DNA of 64,000 nt from Micrococcus flavus (GCF_014204815.1 NZ_JACHMC010000001.1:682001-746000), one strand, 5' to 3'. Counted from the first letter of the stretch, positions 1-10,208 are shown. Made by a program: numbers and translations. Notes: a model not told the origin generated them from the sequence alone.

Positions 1-429
1 TTCGCGATCGCGGGTGCCGTGCTCCTGGAGACCTCGCTCTCCTACCTGGGCTTCGGTGTGACGCCCCCGGACTCCTCCCTGGGCCTGCTGATCAGCCAGT
101 ACCAGAACGCGTTCACCACGCGTCCGTGGCTGTTCTGGTGGCCCGGCATGATGATCCTGGCGATCGCCCTGTCCGTGAACTTCCTCGGCGACGGCCTGCG
201 CGACGCGTTCGACCCGCGCCAGTCCGGTGCCCACCGTCGCAAGCGCGGCTTCTTCAGCCGCCGTGCCGCCGCCACCGAGGCCGGCGCCACCACCGCGGGC
301 GGCCTGGCCGCCGCGCCCACCGCCCGCGACGCGGGCTTGAACGACGCCCCGGTGGACGCGGACGGCCGCCCGAACCAGCCGCACAACACCAGCGGCTTCG
401 GTGCCGGCGGCGGACAGGGAGGCCTGTGA
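1..429 (+). CDS. Peptide ABC transporter permease, C-terminal part (DppC-like)
   Basis: The 5' end lies outside the window and frame 1 is open from base 1. The visible 142 residues begin in the conserved cytoplasmic (EAA) loop region of DppC/OppC permeases, with [12 protein letters not shown] near residue 8. One membrane helix follows ([21 protein letters not shown]), then the family's usual ending LRDAFDPRQ. Known family role: one of two inner-membrane permeases of a di/oligopeptide importer. After the canonical end there is an Ala/Gly-rich tail of about 65 residues that is unlikely to be part of the transport core. The stop codon overlaps the start of the downstream ATPase gene (TGATG), so the two are translationally coupled. 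The substrate cannot be told from this fragment. Confidence 0.9.
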   Translation, partial: FAIAGAVLLETSLSYLGFGVTPPDSSLGLLISQYQNAFTTRPWLFWWPGMMILAIALSVNFLGDGLRDAFDPRQSGAHRRKRGFFSRRAAATEAGATTAGGLAAAPTARDAGLNDAPVDADGRPNQPHNTSGFGAGGGQGGL

Positions 430-2285
430 TGAACGCAAAGGCATTCGACGGGAAGGACCGTGACATGGTCGAGAACAACGCCGGCAGCCACGCCGCCTCC
501 ACCCCCGCGGCGGAGCAGGGCGGCCTCGTGCCGGGCCCGGTCACCGCGCCGCACCCGGTGACGGGGCCGGCCACCAGCGCGATCGGCGTGGTCCAGCGCC
601 ACGACGACCTCGGCGGCGATCCGATCCTGTCCTTCCGGGACGTGGACGTGCGCTTTGCCACCGAGTTCGGCTCGGTGCATGCGGTCAAGGGAGTCACGTT
701 CGACGTCAAGCCCGGCGAGGTCGTCGCCCTGGTGGGCGAGTCCGGCTCGGGCAAGTCGGTCACCAGCTCCACGGCCATGGGCCTGCTGCCCCCCACGGCG
801 GACATCACCGGTTCGGTGAAGCTCGCCGGCCGCGAGGTGCTCACCATGACCCCGGGCCAGCTGCGCGGAATCCGCGGCGACGACGTCGCCATGGTGTTCC
901 AGGAGCCGATGACGGCGCTGAACCCGGTGCTGACGGTGGGCGACCAGCTCACCGAGGCGCTCCAGGTCCACGGCCTCGCCTACGGCACCGAGGCGGAGAA
1001 GCGCGCCGTCGAGCTGCTCACCATGGTGGGCATCCCCGACGCCGCGAGCCGCCTCAAGCAGTACCCGCACCAGTTCTCGGGCGGCCAGCGCCAGCGCATC
1101 GTGATCGCCATGGCCATCAGCTGCTCGCCCAAGGTGATCATCGCGGACGAGCCCACCACGGCGCTCGACGTCACGGTCCAGGCCGAGATCCTCGAGCTGC
1201 TCCGCTCCCTGAAGAACAAGATGAACACGGGCATCCTGCTCATCACGCACAACATGGGAGTGGTGGCGGACATGGCGGACCGCGTGTGCGTCATGCTCCA
1301 CGGCGAGATGGTGGAGACCGGACCGGTGCACCAGGTGCTGCAGCACCCGCAGCACCCCTACACGCAGAAGCTGCTGGCGGCCGTGCCCCGCCTGGGCGCG
1401 GTCAAGGAGGTCGCCGAGCCGACGCCCGTGACGGCCACGCAGACCACGGCGAAGTACGCGATCGAGGCCGAGGACCTCTGCATCGAGTACAACCACCGCG
1501 GCAAGCGCAACCGTGTGGTGCACGACGTGAGCTTCTCGGTGGCCCCGGGCGAGATCCTGGGCCTTGTGGGCGAGTCCGGCTCGGGCAAGTCCACGATCGC
1601 CAAGTGCGTCCTCGGTCTGCTCCCGGTGGCCTCCGGCGCGCTGCGCATCTACGGCGACGACCTCGCCACGATGCGCGGGGCGGACCAGCGGGCGATGCGC
1701 AAGAGGGTGGGCGTGGTCTTCCAGGACCCGGCGGCCTCCCTCGACCCGCGCTTCCCCATCGGCGACGTCATCACCGAGCCGATGGTCGTGCACGGCGTGG
1801 GGGACCGGCGGTCCCGCCTGGCCCGCGCCGAGGAGCTGCTGGACGCGGTGAAGCTGCCGCGCTCGGTGGTCAACCGCTACCCGCACGAGCTCTCCGGCGG
1901 CCAGCGTCAGCGCGTGTCCATCGCGCGTGCGCTGACCCTCGACCCGGAGGTCCTGATCGCCGACGAGCCCACCTCGGCGCTCGACGTGTCCGTGCAGGCC
2001 GCCGTGCTCGACATGTTCGCCGAGCTCCAGCAGCGCTATGAGTTCGCGTGCCTCTTCGTGTCCCACGACCTCGCGGTGGTGGACATGCTGGCGCACAAGG
2101 TGCTCGTCCTCAAGGACGGCCGTCAGGTGGAGCAGGGACCGACCGGGGAGGTGCTCCACCATCCCCGGGAGGAGTACACCCGCCGGCTCCTGGCCGCGGC
2201 TCCCGTGCCGGACCCGGATCTGCAGGCCGAGCGCCGTCAGGAGCGTCGCGAGTTCCTCGCCTCGCTCGGCGAGGCCGCCTACTGA
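429..2285 (+). CDS. Fused dual ATPase of a peptide ABC importer (DppD-DppF type)
   Basis: 618 residues carrying two complete ABC cassettes. Walker A GESGSGKS occurs near residues 103 and 380. The signature motifs FSGGQRQR and LSGGQRQR are near 216 and 488, and Walker [11 protein letters not shown] and [10 protein letters not shown] follow each. Each half ends with the oligopeptide-transporter C-terminal region ([23 protein letters not shown]). One polypeptide therefore replaces the separate DppD and DppF subunits, an arrangement common in actinobacteria. It energises uptake through the permease encoded just upstream. The ATG at 429 overlaps the permease stop and has GGAGG six bases before it. 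The ATG at 465, with its own GGAAGG, is an alternative. The N-terminal 55 residues before the first cassette are low-complexity. Confidence 0.93.
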   Translation: MNAKAFDGKDRDMVENNAGSHAASTPAAEQGGLVPGPVTAPHPVTGPATSAIGVVQRHDDLGGDPILSFRDVDVRFATEFGSVHAVKGVTFDVKPGEVVALVGESGSGKSVTSSTAMGLLPPTADITGSVKLAGREVLTMTPGQLRGIRGDDVAMVFQEPMTALNPVLTVGDQLTEALQVHGLAYGTEAEKRAVELLTMVGIPDAASRLKQYPHQFSGGQRQRIVIAMAISCSPKVIIADEPTTALDVTVQAEILELLRSLKNKMNTGILLITHNMGVVADMADRVCVMLHGEMVETGPVHQVLQHPQHPYTQKLLAAVPRLGAVKEVAEPTPVTATQTTAKYAIEAEDLCIEYNHRGKRNRVVHDVSFSVAPGEILGLVGESGSGKSTIAKCVLGLLPVASGALRIYGDDLATMRGADQRAMRKRVGVVFQDPAASLDPRFPIGDVITEPMVVHGVGDRRSRLARAEELLDAVKLPRSVVNRYPHELSGGQRQRVSIARALTLDPEVLIADEPTSALDVSVQAAVLDMFAELQQRYEFACLFVSHDLAVVDMLAHKVLVLKDGRQVEQGPTGEVLHHPREEYTRRLLAAAPVPDPDLQAERRQERREFLASLGEAAY

Positions 2286-2305
2286 CGGCCCCGCACCCCG
2301 CATCC

Positions 2306-2348
2306 CGACGGCGGCCCCGGCGCGTATGATCGTCCGGGGCCGCCGTCG
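2306..2348. terminator. 14-bp inverted repeat after the peptide transporter, with a -10-like loop
   Basis: Arms at 2307-2320 and 2334-2347 are perfect complements (GACGGCGGCCCCGG and its reverse complement), with a 13-base loop. It follows the transporter stop by about 20 bases and can act as a rho-independent type stem-loop, without a clear U tract, as usual in this genome. The loop contains TATGAT at 2325-2330, a good -10 element that may drive typA. Confidence 0.6.
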
Positions 2349-2388
2349 TGCCGTGCCCGCACCCCTCCCCGAACCGGACAGGACCTCC

Positions 2389-4299
2389 ATGACCTCGACC
2401 GACACCCGCCGCTCCGACCTGCGCAACGTGGCCATCGTGGCCCACGTGGACCACGGCAAGACCACCCTGGTGGACGCCATGCTCCGGCAGACCGGCGCCT
2501 TCTCGACCCACGGGGACGTCGCCGAGCGCGTCATGGACTCCGGGGACCTGGAGAAGGAGAAGGGCATCACGATCCTGGCCAAGAACACCACGGTCTTCTA
2601 CTCGGGACCCTCCGCCCCCGAGGGCGAGACCGTGACCATCAACGTGATCGACACGCCCGGGCACGCCGACTTCGGCGGCGAGGTGGAGCGCGGCCTGTCC
2701 ATGGTGGACGGCGTCGTCCTCCTCGTGGACGCCTCCGAGGGGCCGCTGCCGCAGACCCGCTTCGTCCTGCGCAAGGCGCTGGCCGCCAAGCTGCCCGTGG
2801 TGCTCGTGGTCAACAAGACCGACCGCCCGGACGCGCGCATCGACGGCGTCGTCTCCGACTCCATGGACCTGCTCCTGGGCCTGGCCTCGGACCTGGCCGA
2901 GGAGATCGAGGACCTGGACCTGGACTCCGTGCTGGACGTGCCCGTGGTGTACGCCTCCGGCAAGGCCGGCCGCGCCTCCCTGACCCAGCCCGCCGACGGC
3001 GGCCTGCCGGACTCCGAGGACCTGGAGCCGCTGTTCCAGGTCATCATGGACCGCGTCCCCGCCCCGCGCTACGACGAGTCCGAGGTCCTCCAGGCCCACG
3101 TCACCAACCTGGACGCCTCCCCGTTCCTGGGCCGTCTGGCCCTGCTGCGCATCTTCAACGGCACCCTCAAGAAGGGCCAGCAGGTGGCCTGGGCCCGCCA
3201 GGACGGCGAGCTGAAGACCGTGAAGATCACCGAGCTGCTCGCCACCAAGGGCCTCGAGCGCGTGCCCGCCGAGGAGGCGGGGCCGGGTGAGATCGTCGCC
3301 GTCGCCGGCATCGAGGACATCATGATCGGCGAGACCCTCACCGACCTGGAGAACCCCAGGCCGCTGCCGCTGATCACGGTGGACGACCCCGCCATCTCCA
3401 TGACCGTGGGCATCAACACGTCCCCGCTGGCCGGCCGCGTCAAGGGCGCCAAGGTCACCGCCCGCCAGGTGAAGGACCGCCTGGACAAGGAGCTGATCGG
3501 CAACGTGTCCCTCAAGGTGCTCCCCACCGAGCGCCCGGACGCGTGGGAGGTGCAGGGCCGCGGCGAGCTGGCGCTGGCCATCCTCGTGGAGCAGATGCGC
3601 CGCGAGGGCTTCGAGCTGACCGTGGGCAAGCCGCAGGTGGTCACCAAGACGATCGACGGCAAGCTGCACGAGCCGATGGAGATGATGACCATCGACATCC
3701 CCGAGGAGTTCATGGGCGCGGTCACGCAGCTCATGGCCTCCCGCAAGGGGCGCATGCAGGAGATGTCCAACCACGGCACCGGCTGGATCCGCATGGACTT
3801 CCTGGTCCCGGCCCGCGGCCTGATCGGCTTCCGCACCCGCTTCCTCACGGACACGCGCGGCGCGGGCATCGCGGCCTCCTACGCGGCCGGCTACGAGCCG
3901 TGGACGGGCGAGATCGAGTACCGCACGAACGGCTCCCTCGTGGCGGACCGTGCGGGCACCGCCACGCCGTTCGCCATGATCAACCTGCAGGAGCGCGGCT
4001 CGTTCTTCATCCAGCCCGGCTCCGAGGTGTACGAGGGCATGATCGTCGGCGAGAACTCCCGCGCGGACGACATGGACGTGAACATCACCAAGGAGAAGAA
4101 GCTCACCAACATGCGTGCGGCCTCCTCCGACTCGTTCGAGGGCCTGACCCCGCCGCGCGTGCTGACCCTCGAGGAGTCCCTCGAGTTCGCCCGCGAGGAC
4201 GAGTGCGTGGAGATCACCCCGGAGGACATCCGCATCCGCAAGGTCGTGCTGGACGCCAACGAGCGCCTCAAGGCTGCCCGTGCCCGCGCGCGGGCCTGA
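2389..4299 (+). CDS. typA: Ribosome-associated GTPase TypA/BipA
   Basis: 636 residues, normal length for TypA. The G1 motif AHVDHGKT is at residues 18-25, followed by the G3 motif DTPGH and the G4 motif NKTD. EF-G-like domains follow, then the TypA-specific C-terminal part containing [22 protein letters not shown] and [12 protein letters not shown]. Known family role: a translational GTPase that binds the 70S ribosome, helps ribosome assembly and supports growth under stress or cold. The ATG at 2389 gives a protein starting [16 protein letters not shown], which aligns with the family start; the reading frame is open much further upstream but without supporting features. The stop overlaps the next gene by 20 bases. 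Confidence 0.96.
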   Translation: MTSTDTRRSDLRNVAIVAHVDHGKTTLVDAMLRQTGAFSTHGDVAERVMDSGDLEKEKGITILAKNTTVFYSGPSAPEGETVTINVIDTPGHADFGGEVERGLSMVDGVVLLVDASEGPLPQTRFVLRKALAAKLPVVLVVNKTDRPDARIDGVVSDSMDLLLGLASDLAEEIEDLDLDSVLDVPVVYASGKAGRASLTQPADGGLPDSEDLEPLFQVIMDRVPAPRYDESEVLQAHVTNLDASPFLGRLALLRIFNGTLKKGQQVAWARQDGELKTVKITELLATKGLERVPAEEAGPGEIVAVAGIEDIMIGETLTDLENPRPLPLITVDDPAISMTVGINTSPLAGRVKGAKVTARQVKDRLDKELIGNVSLKVLPTERPDAWEVQGRGELALAILVEQMRREGFELTVGKPQVVTKTIDGKLHEPMEMMTIDIPEEFMGAVTQLMASRKGRMQEMSNHGTGWIRMDFLVPARGLIGFRTRFLTDTRGAGIAASYAAGYEPWTGEIEYRTNGSLVADRAGTATPFAMINLQERGSFFIQPGSEVYEGMIVGENSRADDMDVNITKEKKLTNMRAASSDSFEGLTPPRVLTLEESLEFAREDECVEITPEDIRIRKVVLDANERLKAARARARA

Positions 4300-4885
4300 G
4301 CCGGTCCGTCCCCGGCACGCCACGACGGCGGCGCCCGCCCCCTCCGCGGGGGACGGCGCCGCCGTCGCGGCATCCACGCCCCCGACGGCACCCCGCCGCG
4401 GCCGCGGCGTGCTGCCCGGACTCATCCTCGGCGCCCTCGTCGGGGCCCTCGGCACCGTGACGCACCTGAACCTCGCCCCGGTGGCCGGCGCGGCCGTGCC
4501 GTGGGGCCTCGCGCTCGCCCTCCTGCTGGCGGGCTCCACCCAGCGGTGGTGGATGCGCGTCGCGGCCGCCTCCGGCGCGCACCCCGTACCGGCCGGCGGC
4601 GCCGTCGCGATCGGCGCGTTCACCGTGGTCCTGGCCCTGTACCGGCTGCCGGCCACCGACCGGCTCGGCCTGCCGTGGACCGCCCAGGTCGCGCAGGCCA
4701 TGCCGACGGCGCTGCTCGCCTCGGTCGGCTGGGTCGTGGGCCTGCCCGTGCTCGGGGTCGTCCTGCTGGTGCTCGGCGCGCGGCGTCGTCGTCCGCGTCC
4801 CGCCCCGGGCGGCGGGGGCGGAGCGAGTACCCTGGGAGGAACCCCGAATCCCGTGCCCGTCAGAGAGGTGGATGGTCAGCCGTGA
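4280..4885 (+). CDS. Small four-helix membrane protein between typA and fdxA
   Basis: 201 residues from a GTG that overlaps the end of typA by 20 bases. It has a Pro/Ala-rich N terminus of about 45 residues and four hydrophobic segments at roughly 45-65, 73-87, 105-123 and 139-166, then a basic, Gly-rich tail. I recognise no catalytic motif. Actinobacteria often carry a membrane protein of unknown function (DUF6113-like) immediately before fdxA, and this matches by position and size; that family assignment is inference. It overlaps the fdxA start by four bases (GTGA), so it is probably translated with fdxA. The start codon is uncertain. Confidence 0.7.
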   Translation: MPARGPEPVRPRHATTAAPAPSAGDGAAVAASTPPTAPRRGRGVLPGLILGALVGALGTVTHLNLAPVAGAAVPWGLALALLLAGSTQRWWMRVAAASGAHPVPAGGAVAIGAFTVVLALYRLPATDRLGLPWTAQVAQAMPTALLASVGWVVGLPVLGVVLLVLGARRRRPRPAPGGGGGASTLGGTPNPVPVREVDGQP

Positions 4886-5208
4886 CCTATGTGATCGCGT
4901 TGCCGTGTGTGGACGTCAAGGACAAGGCGTGCATCGACGAGTGCCCCGTGGACTGCATCTACGAGGGCGAGCGCTCCCTGTACATCCACCCGGACGAGTG
5001 CGTGGACTGCGGCGCGTGCGAGCCCGTGTGCCCGGTGGAGGCCATCTACTACGAGGACGACGTCCCGGAGGAGTGGGCCGACTACTACAAGGCGAACGTC
5101 GAGTTCTTCGACGACCTCGGCTCCCCGGGCGGCGCCGCCAAGCTGGGGCAGATCGCGAAGGACCACCCGCTGATCTCGGCGCTGCCGCCGCAGGGCGAGG
5201 GCGCCTGA
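4882..5208 (+). CDS. fdxA: 7Fe ferredoxin FdxA
   Basis: 108 residues. Near the N terminus the cysteines fall in the pattern of a 3Fe-4S site ([18 protein letters not shown]), followed by a 4Fe-4S site ([18 protein letters not shown]). The acidic C-terminal half ([18 protein letters not shown]) is typical of actinobacterial and Azotobacter-type FdxA. It is a small soluble electron carrier. The partner is not shown by the sequence, but fdxA next to the aminotransferase dapC is a familiar actinobacterial pair. The GTG start is embedded in the upstream stop (GTGA). Confidence 0.96.
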   Translation: MTYVIALPCVDVKDKACIDECPVDCIYEGERSLYIHPDECVDCGACEPVCPVEAIYYEDDVPEEWADYYKANVEFFDDLGSPGGAAKLGQIAKDHPLISALPPQGEGA

Positions 5209-5213
5209 GGCGC

Positions 5214-6365
5214 ATGCTGACGCTGCCGGACTACCCCTGGGACACGCTCACCCCGTACCGGGAGCGCGCCGCGGCGCACCCCGAGGGCACGGTGGACCTG
5301 TCCATCGGCACCCCGGTGGACCCCACGCCCGCGCTGATCCGCGACGCGCTCACCTCCGCCGCGGACGCCCACGGCTACCCGACGACGCACGGCACCGACG
5401 CGCTGCGCCGCGCGGTGGCGGACTGGTTCGCCCGGCGTCGCGGGGTGGCCGGCCTGGATCCGCGGGCCGTCATCCCCACGGTGGGCTCGAAGGAGTTCAT
5501 CGCGTGGCTGCCCACGCTGCTGGGGCTGGGGCCGGGCGACGTCGTGGTGTTCCCCGCCACCGCGTACCCCACCTACGCGATCGGCGCCCGGATCGCCGGG
5601 GCCGAGGCCGTGGCCGCGGACACCCTCGCCGATCTGGACGAGGACGTCCGGGCCCGCGTGCGCCTCGTGTGGACCAACTCCCCGGCGAACCCGACCGGCG
5701 CCGTCCTGGACACGCCCGCCCTGAAGGCGATCGTGGACGACGCCCGCGCGCTCGGCGCCGTGGTGTGCGGCGACGAGTGCTACGCCGAGCTCGGCTGGGA
5801 CGACTGGGAGGGGCGCACGATCCCGTGCATCCTCGCACCGGAGGTCTCGGGGGGCGATCACACGGGGCTGCTGAGCGTCTACTCGCTCTCCAAGCAGTCC
5901 AACCTGGCCGGCTACCGCGCGGCGTTCGCCGCGGGGGACCCGGAGCTCGTGGCCGCGCTGGTCAACACGCGCAAGCACGCCGGCATGATCGTCCCGGCAC
6001 CCGTGCAGCACGCCATGGTCGTGGCCCTGGCCGACGACGAGCACGTGGTCGCGCAGAAGGCGCTCTACCGCGCCCGTCGCGAGGCCCTGCTGCCGGCCCT
6101 GCGGGAGGCGGGGTGCGCCGTCGACCACTCCGAGGCCGGCCTCTACCTGTGGACGCGCCGCGCGGACCTCGACCCGGCCGCCGCCACGGAGCAGGACTCC
6201 TGGGACCTGCTGGGCGAGCTGGCGGACCTCGGGATCGTCGCCGGTCCCGGCGTGTTCTACGGCGAGGCGGGGCACGGCTACGTGCGCGTCGCACTGACCG
6301 CCTCCGACGAGGCGGTCGCGGCGGCGGCCCGGCGCCTGCGCGAGCGCGGCCCCCGGACCGACTGA
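5214..6365 (+). CDS. dapC: Succinyldiaminopimelate aminotransferase DapC
   Basis: 383 residues, a fold-type I PLP aminotransferase. The substrate-side motif TNSPANPTGAV is near residue 147, the cofactor Asp lies in GDECYAELGW, and the Schiff-base Lys in SVYSLSKQSNLAGYR. Known role: transamination of N-succinyl-2-amino-6-ketopimelate in the succinylase branch of lysine/diaminopimelate synthesis. dapD and dapE, the steps before and after it, lie 2-4 kb downstream, which supports the assignment over a generic aminotransferase. The ATG at 5214 follows the fdxA stop by five bases, so the two genes are probably cotranscribed. Confidence 0.92.
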   Translation: MLTLPDYPWDTLTPYRERAAAHPEGTVDLSIGTPVDPTPALIRDALTSAADAHGYPTTHGTDALRRAVADWFARRRGVAGLDPRAVIPTVGSKEFIAWLPTLLGLGPGDVVVFPATAYPTYAIGARIAGAEAVAADTLADLDEDVRARVRLVWTNSPANPTGAVLDTPALKAIVDDARALGAVVCGDECYAELGWDDWEGRTIPCILAPEVSGGDHTGLLSVYSLSKQSNLAGYRAAFAAGDPELVAALVNTRKHAGMIVPAPVQHAMVVALADDEHVVAQKALYRARREALLPALREAGCAVDHSEAGLYLWTRRADLDPAAATEQDSWDLLGELADLGIVAGPGVFYGEAGHGYVRVALTASDEAVAAAARRLRERGPRTD

Positions 6366-6410
6366 GGCGTCGTCGCACCGCCCCCACCATGCCGCCCCGC
6401 CGGGCGTGAC

Positions 6411-6420
6411 TTGGTAGCGT
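6411..6420 (+). promoter_or_regulatory. Probable gltA promoter
   Basis: TTGG-TAGCGT with the -10 hexamer TAGCGT at 6415-6420 lies in the 139-base gap before citrate synthase. The predicted transcription start near 6427 leaves a leader of about 78 bases ending in the ribosome site GAGGGAG shortly before the GTG. Unlike many genes here, gltA should therefore have a normal leader. Confidence 0.45.
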
Positions 6421-6504
6421 GGGCCGCAGTCGCTCCCGAGCGCGGGCTCCGCCATCCGCCGGTCCCGCCCGGACCCACCACCACAGGAAGACGAGGGAGA
6501 CACC

Positions 6505-7788
6505 GTGACCGAGAACGAGTCCGCCCGGCTGACCGTCGGCGATCAGACCCTGGACCTCGGCGTCGAGCGCGCCGTGGCCGGCAACGACGGCATCAGCATC
6601 GCCCCGCTGCTCAAGGAGACCGGCAAGGTCACCTATGACCCGGGGTTCATGAACACGGCCAACGCCAAGTCCGCCATCACCTTCATCGACGGCGACCAGG
6701 GCATCCTGCGCTACCGCGGCTACGCGATCGAGGACCTGGCCGAGCACTCCACCTTCATGGACGTGGCCTACCTGCTGATCAACGGCGAGCTGCCGGACGC
6801 CCAGCAGTCGGAGGCGTGGGAGACGAACATCCTGCGCCACAACATGGTCCATGAGGACATCAAGTCGTTCTTCAACGGCTTCCCGCGGGATGCGCACCCC
6901 ATGCCGGTGCTGTCCTCCTCCGTGTCCGCGCTGTCCACCTTCTACCCGGACTCGTTGGACCCGTTCGACGAGGAGCAGGTGCACATCTCCACCGTGCGCC
7001 TGATGGCGAAGCTGCCGGTGCTGGCGTCCTATGCCTTCAAGAAGTCCCTGGGCCAGCCCTTCATGTACCCGAAGAACGACCTGAACTACGTCGAGAACTT
7101 CATGCGGCTGTGCTTCGGCGTCCCCGCCGAGGACTACGAGATCGACCCGACCATGGCCAAGGCCCTGGACCTGCTGCTCATGCTGCACGCGGACCACGAG
7201 CAGAACTGCTCCACCTCCACGGTGCGCCTCGTGGGCTCGGCCCACGCCAACATGTTCGCCTCGGTCTCCGCCGGCATCAACGCCCTGTACGGCCCGCTGC
7301 ACGGCGGCGCCAACGAGGCCGTCCTGAACATGCTCCGCCGGATCCAGGCCGAGGGCATGAAGCCCGAGGACTTCATGGAGAAGGTGAAGAACAAGGAGGA
7401 CGGCGTCAAGCTGATGGGCTTCGGCCACCGGGTGTACAAGAACTACGACCCGCGCGCCAAGATCATCAAGAAGACCGCCGCGGACATCCTGGAGAAGCTC
7501 GGCGGCAACGACGAGCTGCTCGAGATCGCCCAGCGTCTCGAGGAGAAGGCCCTCGCGGACGACTACTTCGTGGAGCGCAAGCTCTACCCGAACGTGGACT
7601 TCTACACCGGCGTGATCTACAAGGCCATGGACTTCCCGGAGAAGATGTTCACCGTCCTCTTCGCGCTGGGTCGTCTGCCCGGCTGGATCGCCCAGTGGCG
7701 CGAGATGATCGAGGACCCCGCCACGAAGATCGGCCGCCCGCGCCAGATCTACGTGGGCCAGGACCTGCGCGAGTTCCCGCAGCGCTGA
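6505..7788 (+). CDS. gltA: Citrate synthase (type II)
   Basis: 427 residues, standard length for hexameric type II citrate synthase. Visible family signatures are GPLHGGANEAVLNML around residue 256 with the active-site His, MGFGHRVYKNYDPRA with the second His, and PNVDFYTGVIYKAM with the catalytic Asp. It condenses acetyl-CoA and oxaloacetate to citrate at the entry of the TCA cycle. The GTG at 6505 has GAGGGAG nine bases upstream. The gene is monocistronic: it has its own promoter, a strong terminator follows at 7805-7847, and the next gene is on the other strand. Confidence 0.97.
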   Translation: MTENESARLTVGDQTLDLGVERAVAGNDGISIAPLLKETGKVTYDPGFMNTANAKSAITFIDGDQGILRYRGYAIEDLAEHSTFMDVAYLLINGELPDAQQSEAWETNILRHNMVHEDIKSFFNGFPRDAHPMPVLSSSVSALSTFYPDSLDPFDEEQVHISTVRLMAKLPVLASYAFKKSLGQPFMYPKNDLNYVENFMRLCFGVPAEDYEIDPTMAKALDLLLMLHADHEQNCSTSTVRLVGSAHANMFASVSAGINALYGPLHGGANEAVLNMLRRIQAEGMKPEDFMEKVKNKEDGVKLMGFGHRVYKNYDPRAKIIKKTAADILEKLGGNDELLEIAQRLEEKALADDYFVERKLYPNVDFYTGVIYKAMDFPEKMFTVLFALGRLPGWIAQWREMIEDPATKIGRPRQIYVGQDLREFPQR

Positions 7789-7804
7789 TCCGCGCGCGGG
7801 GCAC

Positions 7805-7847
7805 ACGACGCCCCCGTCCCTCCGTCCGGAGGGTGCGGGGGCGTCGT
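7805..7847 (+). terminator. Terminator after gltA
   Basis: The arms ACGACGCCCCCG at 7805-7816 and its complement at 7836-7847 are perfect. A second nested stem (CCCTCCG with CGGAGGG) fills the loop, giving a long stable hairpin 17 bases after the gltA stop. Confidence 0.8.
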
Positions 7848-7911
7848 CGTGTCCGGAGGGTCCGACGCCGGCGCGCAGATCGGTGGGCGCGCGGCCCTGC
7901 TCCGCGCCGAC

Positions 7912-7970
7912 TGGTGAGGACACACCCTCTACGGGCCCGCCAGGGGGGCGGAGACGGTGTGTCCTCACCA
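7912..7970. repeat. 15-bp perfect inverted repeat between gltA and dapD
   Basis: TGGTGAGGACACACC at 7912-7926 is matched by its exact reverse complement at 7956-7970, with a 29-base GC-rich spacer. It lies between the gltA terminator and the 3' end of dapD on the opposite strand. It could be a bidirectional terminator for dapD, a protein-binding site or a copy of a dispersed palindromic repeat. The arms are less GC-rich than the other hairpins here, which are mostly G/C stems. Confidence 0.7.
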
Positions 7971-8024
7971 CGACGCGCCCGCGACGGGCACGGCGGTGCC
8001 TCCGCGGGACGGGGGGCGGGGACG

Positions 8025-8987
8025 TCAGTTCGCGTGCAGCGCGGCGTTCAGCTCCACGGTGCGGCCGCCGCGGGGGAGGGCCTCCACCGCGCCGGTGGCC
8101 GAGTTGCGGCGGAACAGCAGGTTCGGCACGCCGGAGAGCTCCACGGCCTTCACGGTGCGGGAGTCCTCGCCCGGGCGGACCACGGTCACCAGGGTGCCGG
8201 CGGTCACGTAGAGGCCGGCCTCCACCACGGAGTCGTCGCCGATCGAGATGCCGACGCCGGAGTTCGCCCCGAGCAGCACGTGCTCGCCGATCTCCACCCG
8301 CTGCTTCCCGCCGCCGGAGAGGGTGCCCATGATGGACACGCCCCCGCCGAGGTCGGAGCCGTCGCCCACCACCACGCCCGCGGAGATGCGCCCCTCGATC
8401 ATCGAGTGGCCCAGCGTGCCGGCGTTGAAGTTCACGAACCCCTCGTGCATCACCGTGGTGCCCTCGGCCAGGTGGGCGCCGAGGCGCACGCGGTCGGCGT
8501 CGCCGATGCGCACGCCCGAGGGCACGACGTAGTCGGTCATGCGCGGGAACTTGTCGATCCCGTACACGTTCACGGTGCCGCGGGCGCGCAGCTTCGCGCG
8601 GGTCAGCTCGAAGCCGGCGACGGCGCAGGGGCCGACGTTGGTCCACACCACGTTGGTGAGCAGGCCGAAGACGCCGTCCAGGTTGAGCTCGTTCGGGCGG
8701 ACCAGGCGGTGGGACAGGGCGTGCAGGCGCAGCCAGGCGTCCTCGGCGGAGGCGGGGGCGGCGTCGAGATCGGCCTCGACCTCGACGACCTCCTGGGAGG
8801 TGCCGCGGTCGGCGTCGTCGGCGGCGAGGCCGCGCAGGGTCTCGGCGAGGGACGCGTCCGCGGTGGCCAGGGGACCGGCCGCGGGCGCCGGGAACCACAC
8901 GTCCAGGACGGCGCCGTCGGCGGCGCGGGTGGCCAGGCCGTGGCCGGAGACGAGGCGGGTGCTGGTGGTCTGAGAGGTCTCGGTCAT
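8025..8987 (-). CDS. dapD: Tetrahydrodipicolinate N-succinyltransferase DapD
   Basis: 320 residues of the actinobacterial DapD type. After an N-terminal domain of about 115 residues comes a left-handed beta-helix of hexapeptide repeats, seen as [38 protein letters not shown] and [20 protein letters not shown]. Known reaction: succinyl transfer from succinyl-CoA to tetrahydrodipicolinate in lysine/meso-DAP synthesis. The gene is divergent from dapE with 69 bases between starts. The ATG at 8987 is chosen because TAGGCT ends seven bases before it, which predicts a leaderless mRNA. An upstream extension of the frame has no supporting signal. Confidence 0.95.
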   Translation of the reverse strand: MTETSQTTSTRLVSGHGLATRAADGAVLDVWFPAPAAGPLATADASLAETLRGLAADDADRGTSQEVVEVEADLDAAPASAEDAWLRLHALSHRLVRPNELNLDGVFGLLTNVVWTNVGPCAVAGFELTRAKLRARGTVNVYGIDKFPRMTDYVVPSGVRIGDADRVRLGAHLAEGTTVMHEGFVNFNAGTLGHSMIEGRISAGVVVGDGSDLGGGVSIMGTLSGGGKQRVEIGEHVLLGANSGVGISIGDDSVVEAGLYVTAGTLVTVVRPGEDSRTVKAVELSGVPNLLFRRNSATGAVEALPRGGRTVELNAALHAN

Positions 8988-9000
8988 GCACGTCAGCCTA
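8988..9000 (-). promoter_or_regulatory. Leaderless-type promoter of dapD
   Basis: On the minus strand TAGGCT (bases 9000-8995) is followed by exactly seven bases and then the dapD ATG, so the predicted transcription start is at or next to the A of the start codon. Confidence 0.55.
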
Positions 9001-9043
9001 CCGACGCCGTCCCCGGAGCCCCGGGGCGCGCAGGCCGCGTCCG

Positions 9044-9056
9044 TAGGATGGACGCC
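9044..9056 (+). promoter_or_regulatory. Leaderless-type promoter of dapE
   Basis: TAGGAT at 9044-9049 is followed by seven bases and the ATG at 9057. The other in-frame ATG (9048) overlaps this hexamer and is therefore the less likely start. Confidence 0.55.
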
Positions 9057-10196
9057 ATGACCGACGCCGTCGCCCCCGCCCTGCCCGACCTCGCCGACCC
9101 GGAGCTCGACGTCGCCGCGTTGACGGCGCTCCTGCTGGACATCCGCTCCGTCTCGGACGAGGAGGGTCCGCTCACCGATGCCGTGGAGGCGGCCCTGACC
9201 CCGCTGGACCGGCTGACGGTCCGCCGTTTCGGGGACGCCGTGGTGGCCCGCACGGACCTGGGTCTGGCCTCGCGCGTCGTGCTGGCCGGGCACCTGGACA
9301 CCGTCCCGCTGCCCACCGTGCCCGGCTCACGCGGCACCGTCCCCAGCATGTGGGACGGGGATGTGCTGTACGGCCGCGGCGCCGTGGACATGAAGTCCGG
9401 CGTGGCCGTCCAGCTGGCCCTCGCGGGGCTCTTCGGGCACGACGCCGGCCCGCGCCCGGCGCACGACGTCACGTGGGTGTTCTACGACCACGAGGAGGTC
9501 GAGTCGGAGAAGTCGGGCCTGGGACGCGTGGCGCGGGAGGCCCCCGAGCTGCTCGAGGCGGACTTCGCGGTCCTGCTCGAGCCCACGGACGGCGTCGTCG
9601 AGGGCGGGTGCAACGGCACATGCCGCTACCGGGTGACGTTCTCCGGGGTCGCCGCCCACTCCGGCCGCGCGTGGCGCGGCGACAACGCGATCCACAAGCT
9701 CGGCGGGCTCCTGACGGTCCTGTCCCGCTACGAGCCGGCCACGGTGACGGTCGAGGGTCTGGACTACCGCGAGGGCCTGAACGCGATCCGCGTGTCCGGG
9801 GGCGTGGCCGGCAACGTCATCCCCGACGCGGCCGCCGTGGACGTCAACTACCGGTTCGCCCCGGACAAGACGCTCGAGGAGGCCCACGCCCACGTGCGCG
9901 AGGTCTTCGCCTCCGCCGGGGTGGACTGGGACTCGCAGGTGGAGGTCACCGACGCCTCCGCCGCCGCGCGGCCGGGCCTGGACCGCCCGGAGGCCGCGGG
10001 CTTCGTGGCGGCGGTGGGCGGGGAGCCCCAGCCCAAGTACGGCTGGACGGATGTGGCGCGGTTCTCCGCTCTCGGCGTCCCCGCGGTGAACTTCGGCCCG
10101 GGGGACGCGCTGCTGGCGCACACCGACGACGAGCACGTCACGCGCGCCGCCGTCGAGGCCTGCCGGGACGCCCTGCGGGTCTGGCTGCTGGGCTGA
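9057..10196 (+). CDS. dapE: Succinyl-diaminopimelate desuccinylase DapE
   Basis: 379 residues, M20-family zinc amidohydrolase. Metal-ligand motifs are visible: [11 protein letters not shown] near residue 83, [10 protein letters not shown] near 107, the catalytic/bridging pair in YDHEEVES near 143, and a late HTDDEHV with the terminal His ligand. The dimerisation (lid) domain lies between. It removes succinate from N-succinyl-LL-diaminopimelate. With dapC and dapD nearby it completes three consecutive steps of the succinylase route. It ends in a convergent arrangement with the amino-acid importer operon and shares a bidirectional terminator with it. Confidence 0.95.
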   Translation: MTDAVAPALPDLADPELDVAALTALLLDIRSVSDEEGPLTDAVEAALTPLDRLTVRRFGDAVVARTDLGLASRVVLAGHLDTVPLPTVPGSRGTVPSMWDGDVLYGRGAVDMKSGVAVQLALAGLFGHDAGPRPAHDVTWVFYDHEEVESEKSGLGRVAREAPELLEADFAVLLEPTDGVVEGGCNGTCRYRVTFSGVAAHSGRAWRGDNAIHKLGGLLTVLSRYEPATVTVEGLDYREGLNAIRVSGGVAGNVIPDAAAVDVNYRFAPDKTLEEAHAHVREVFASAGVDWDSQVEVTDASAAARPGLDRPEAAGFVAAVGGEPQPKYGWTDVARFSALGVPAVNFGPGDALLAHTDDEHVTRAAVEACRDALRVWLLG

Positions 10197-10208
10197 CCGG
10201 ACGGCGAA

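Noticed and set aside
42-2591. Very long open frames opposite or in other frames of real genes, for example an 849-codon frame here and similar ones across the window
   Set aside because: They are the usual shadows in about 75 % GC DNA. Their products are His/Arg/Val/Gly-rich with no motifs, and the overlapping frames encode recognised families.
7860-8024. Possible tRNA or small RNA between gltA and dapD
   Set aside because: No cloverleaf or TTCGA-type T-loop is visible; the region is explained by the terminator and the inverted repeat.
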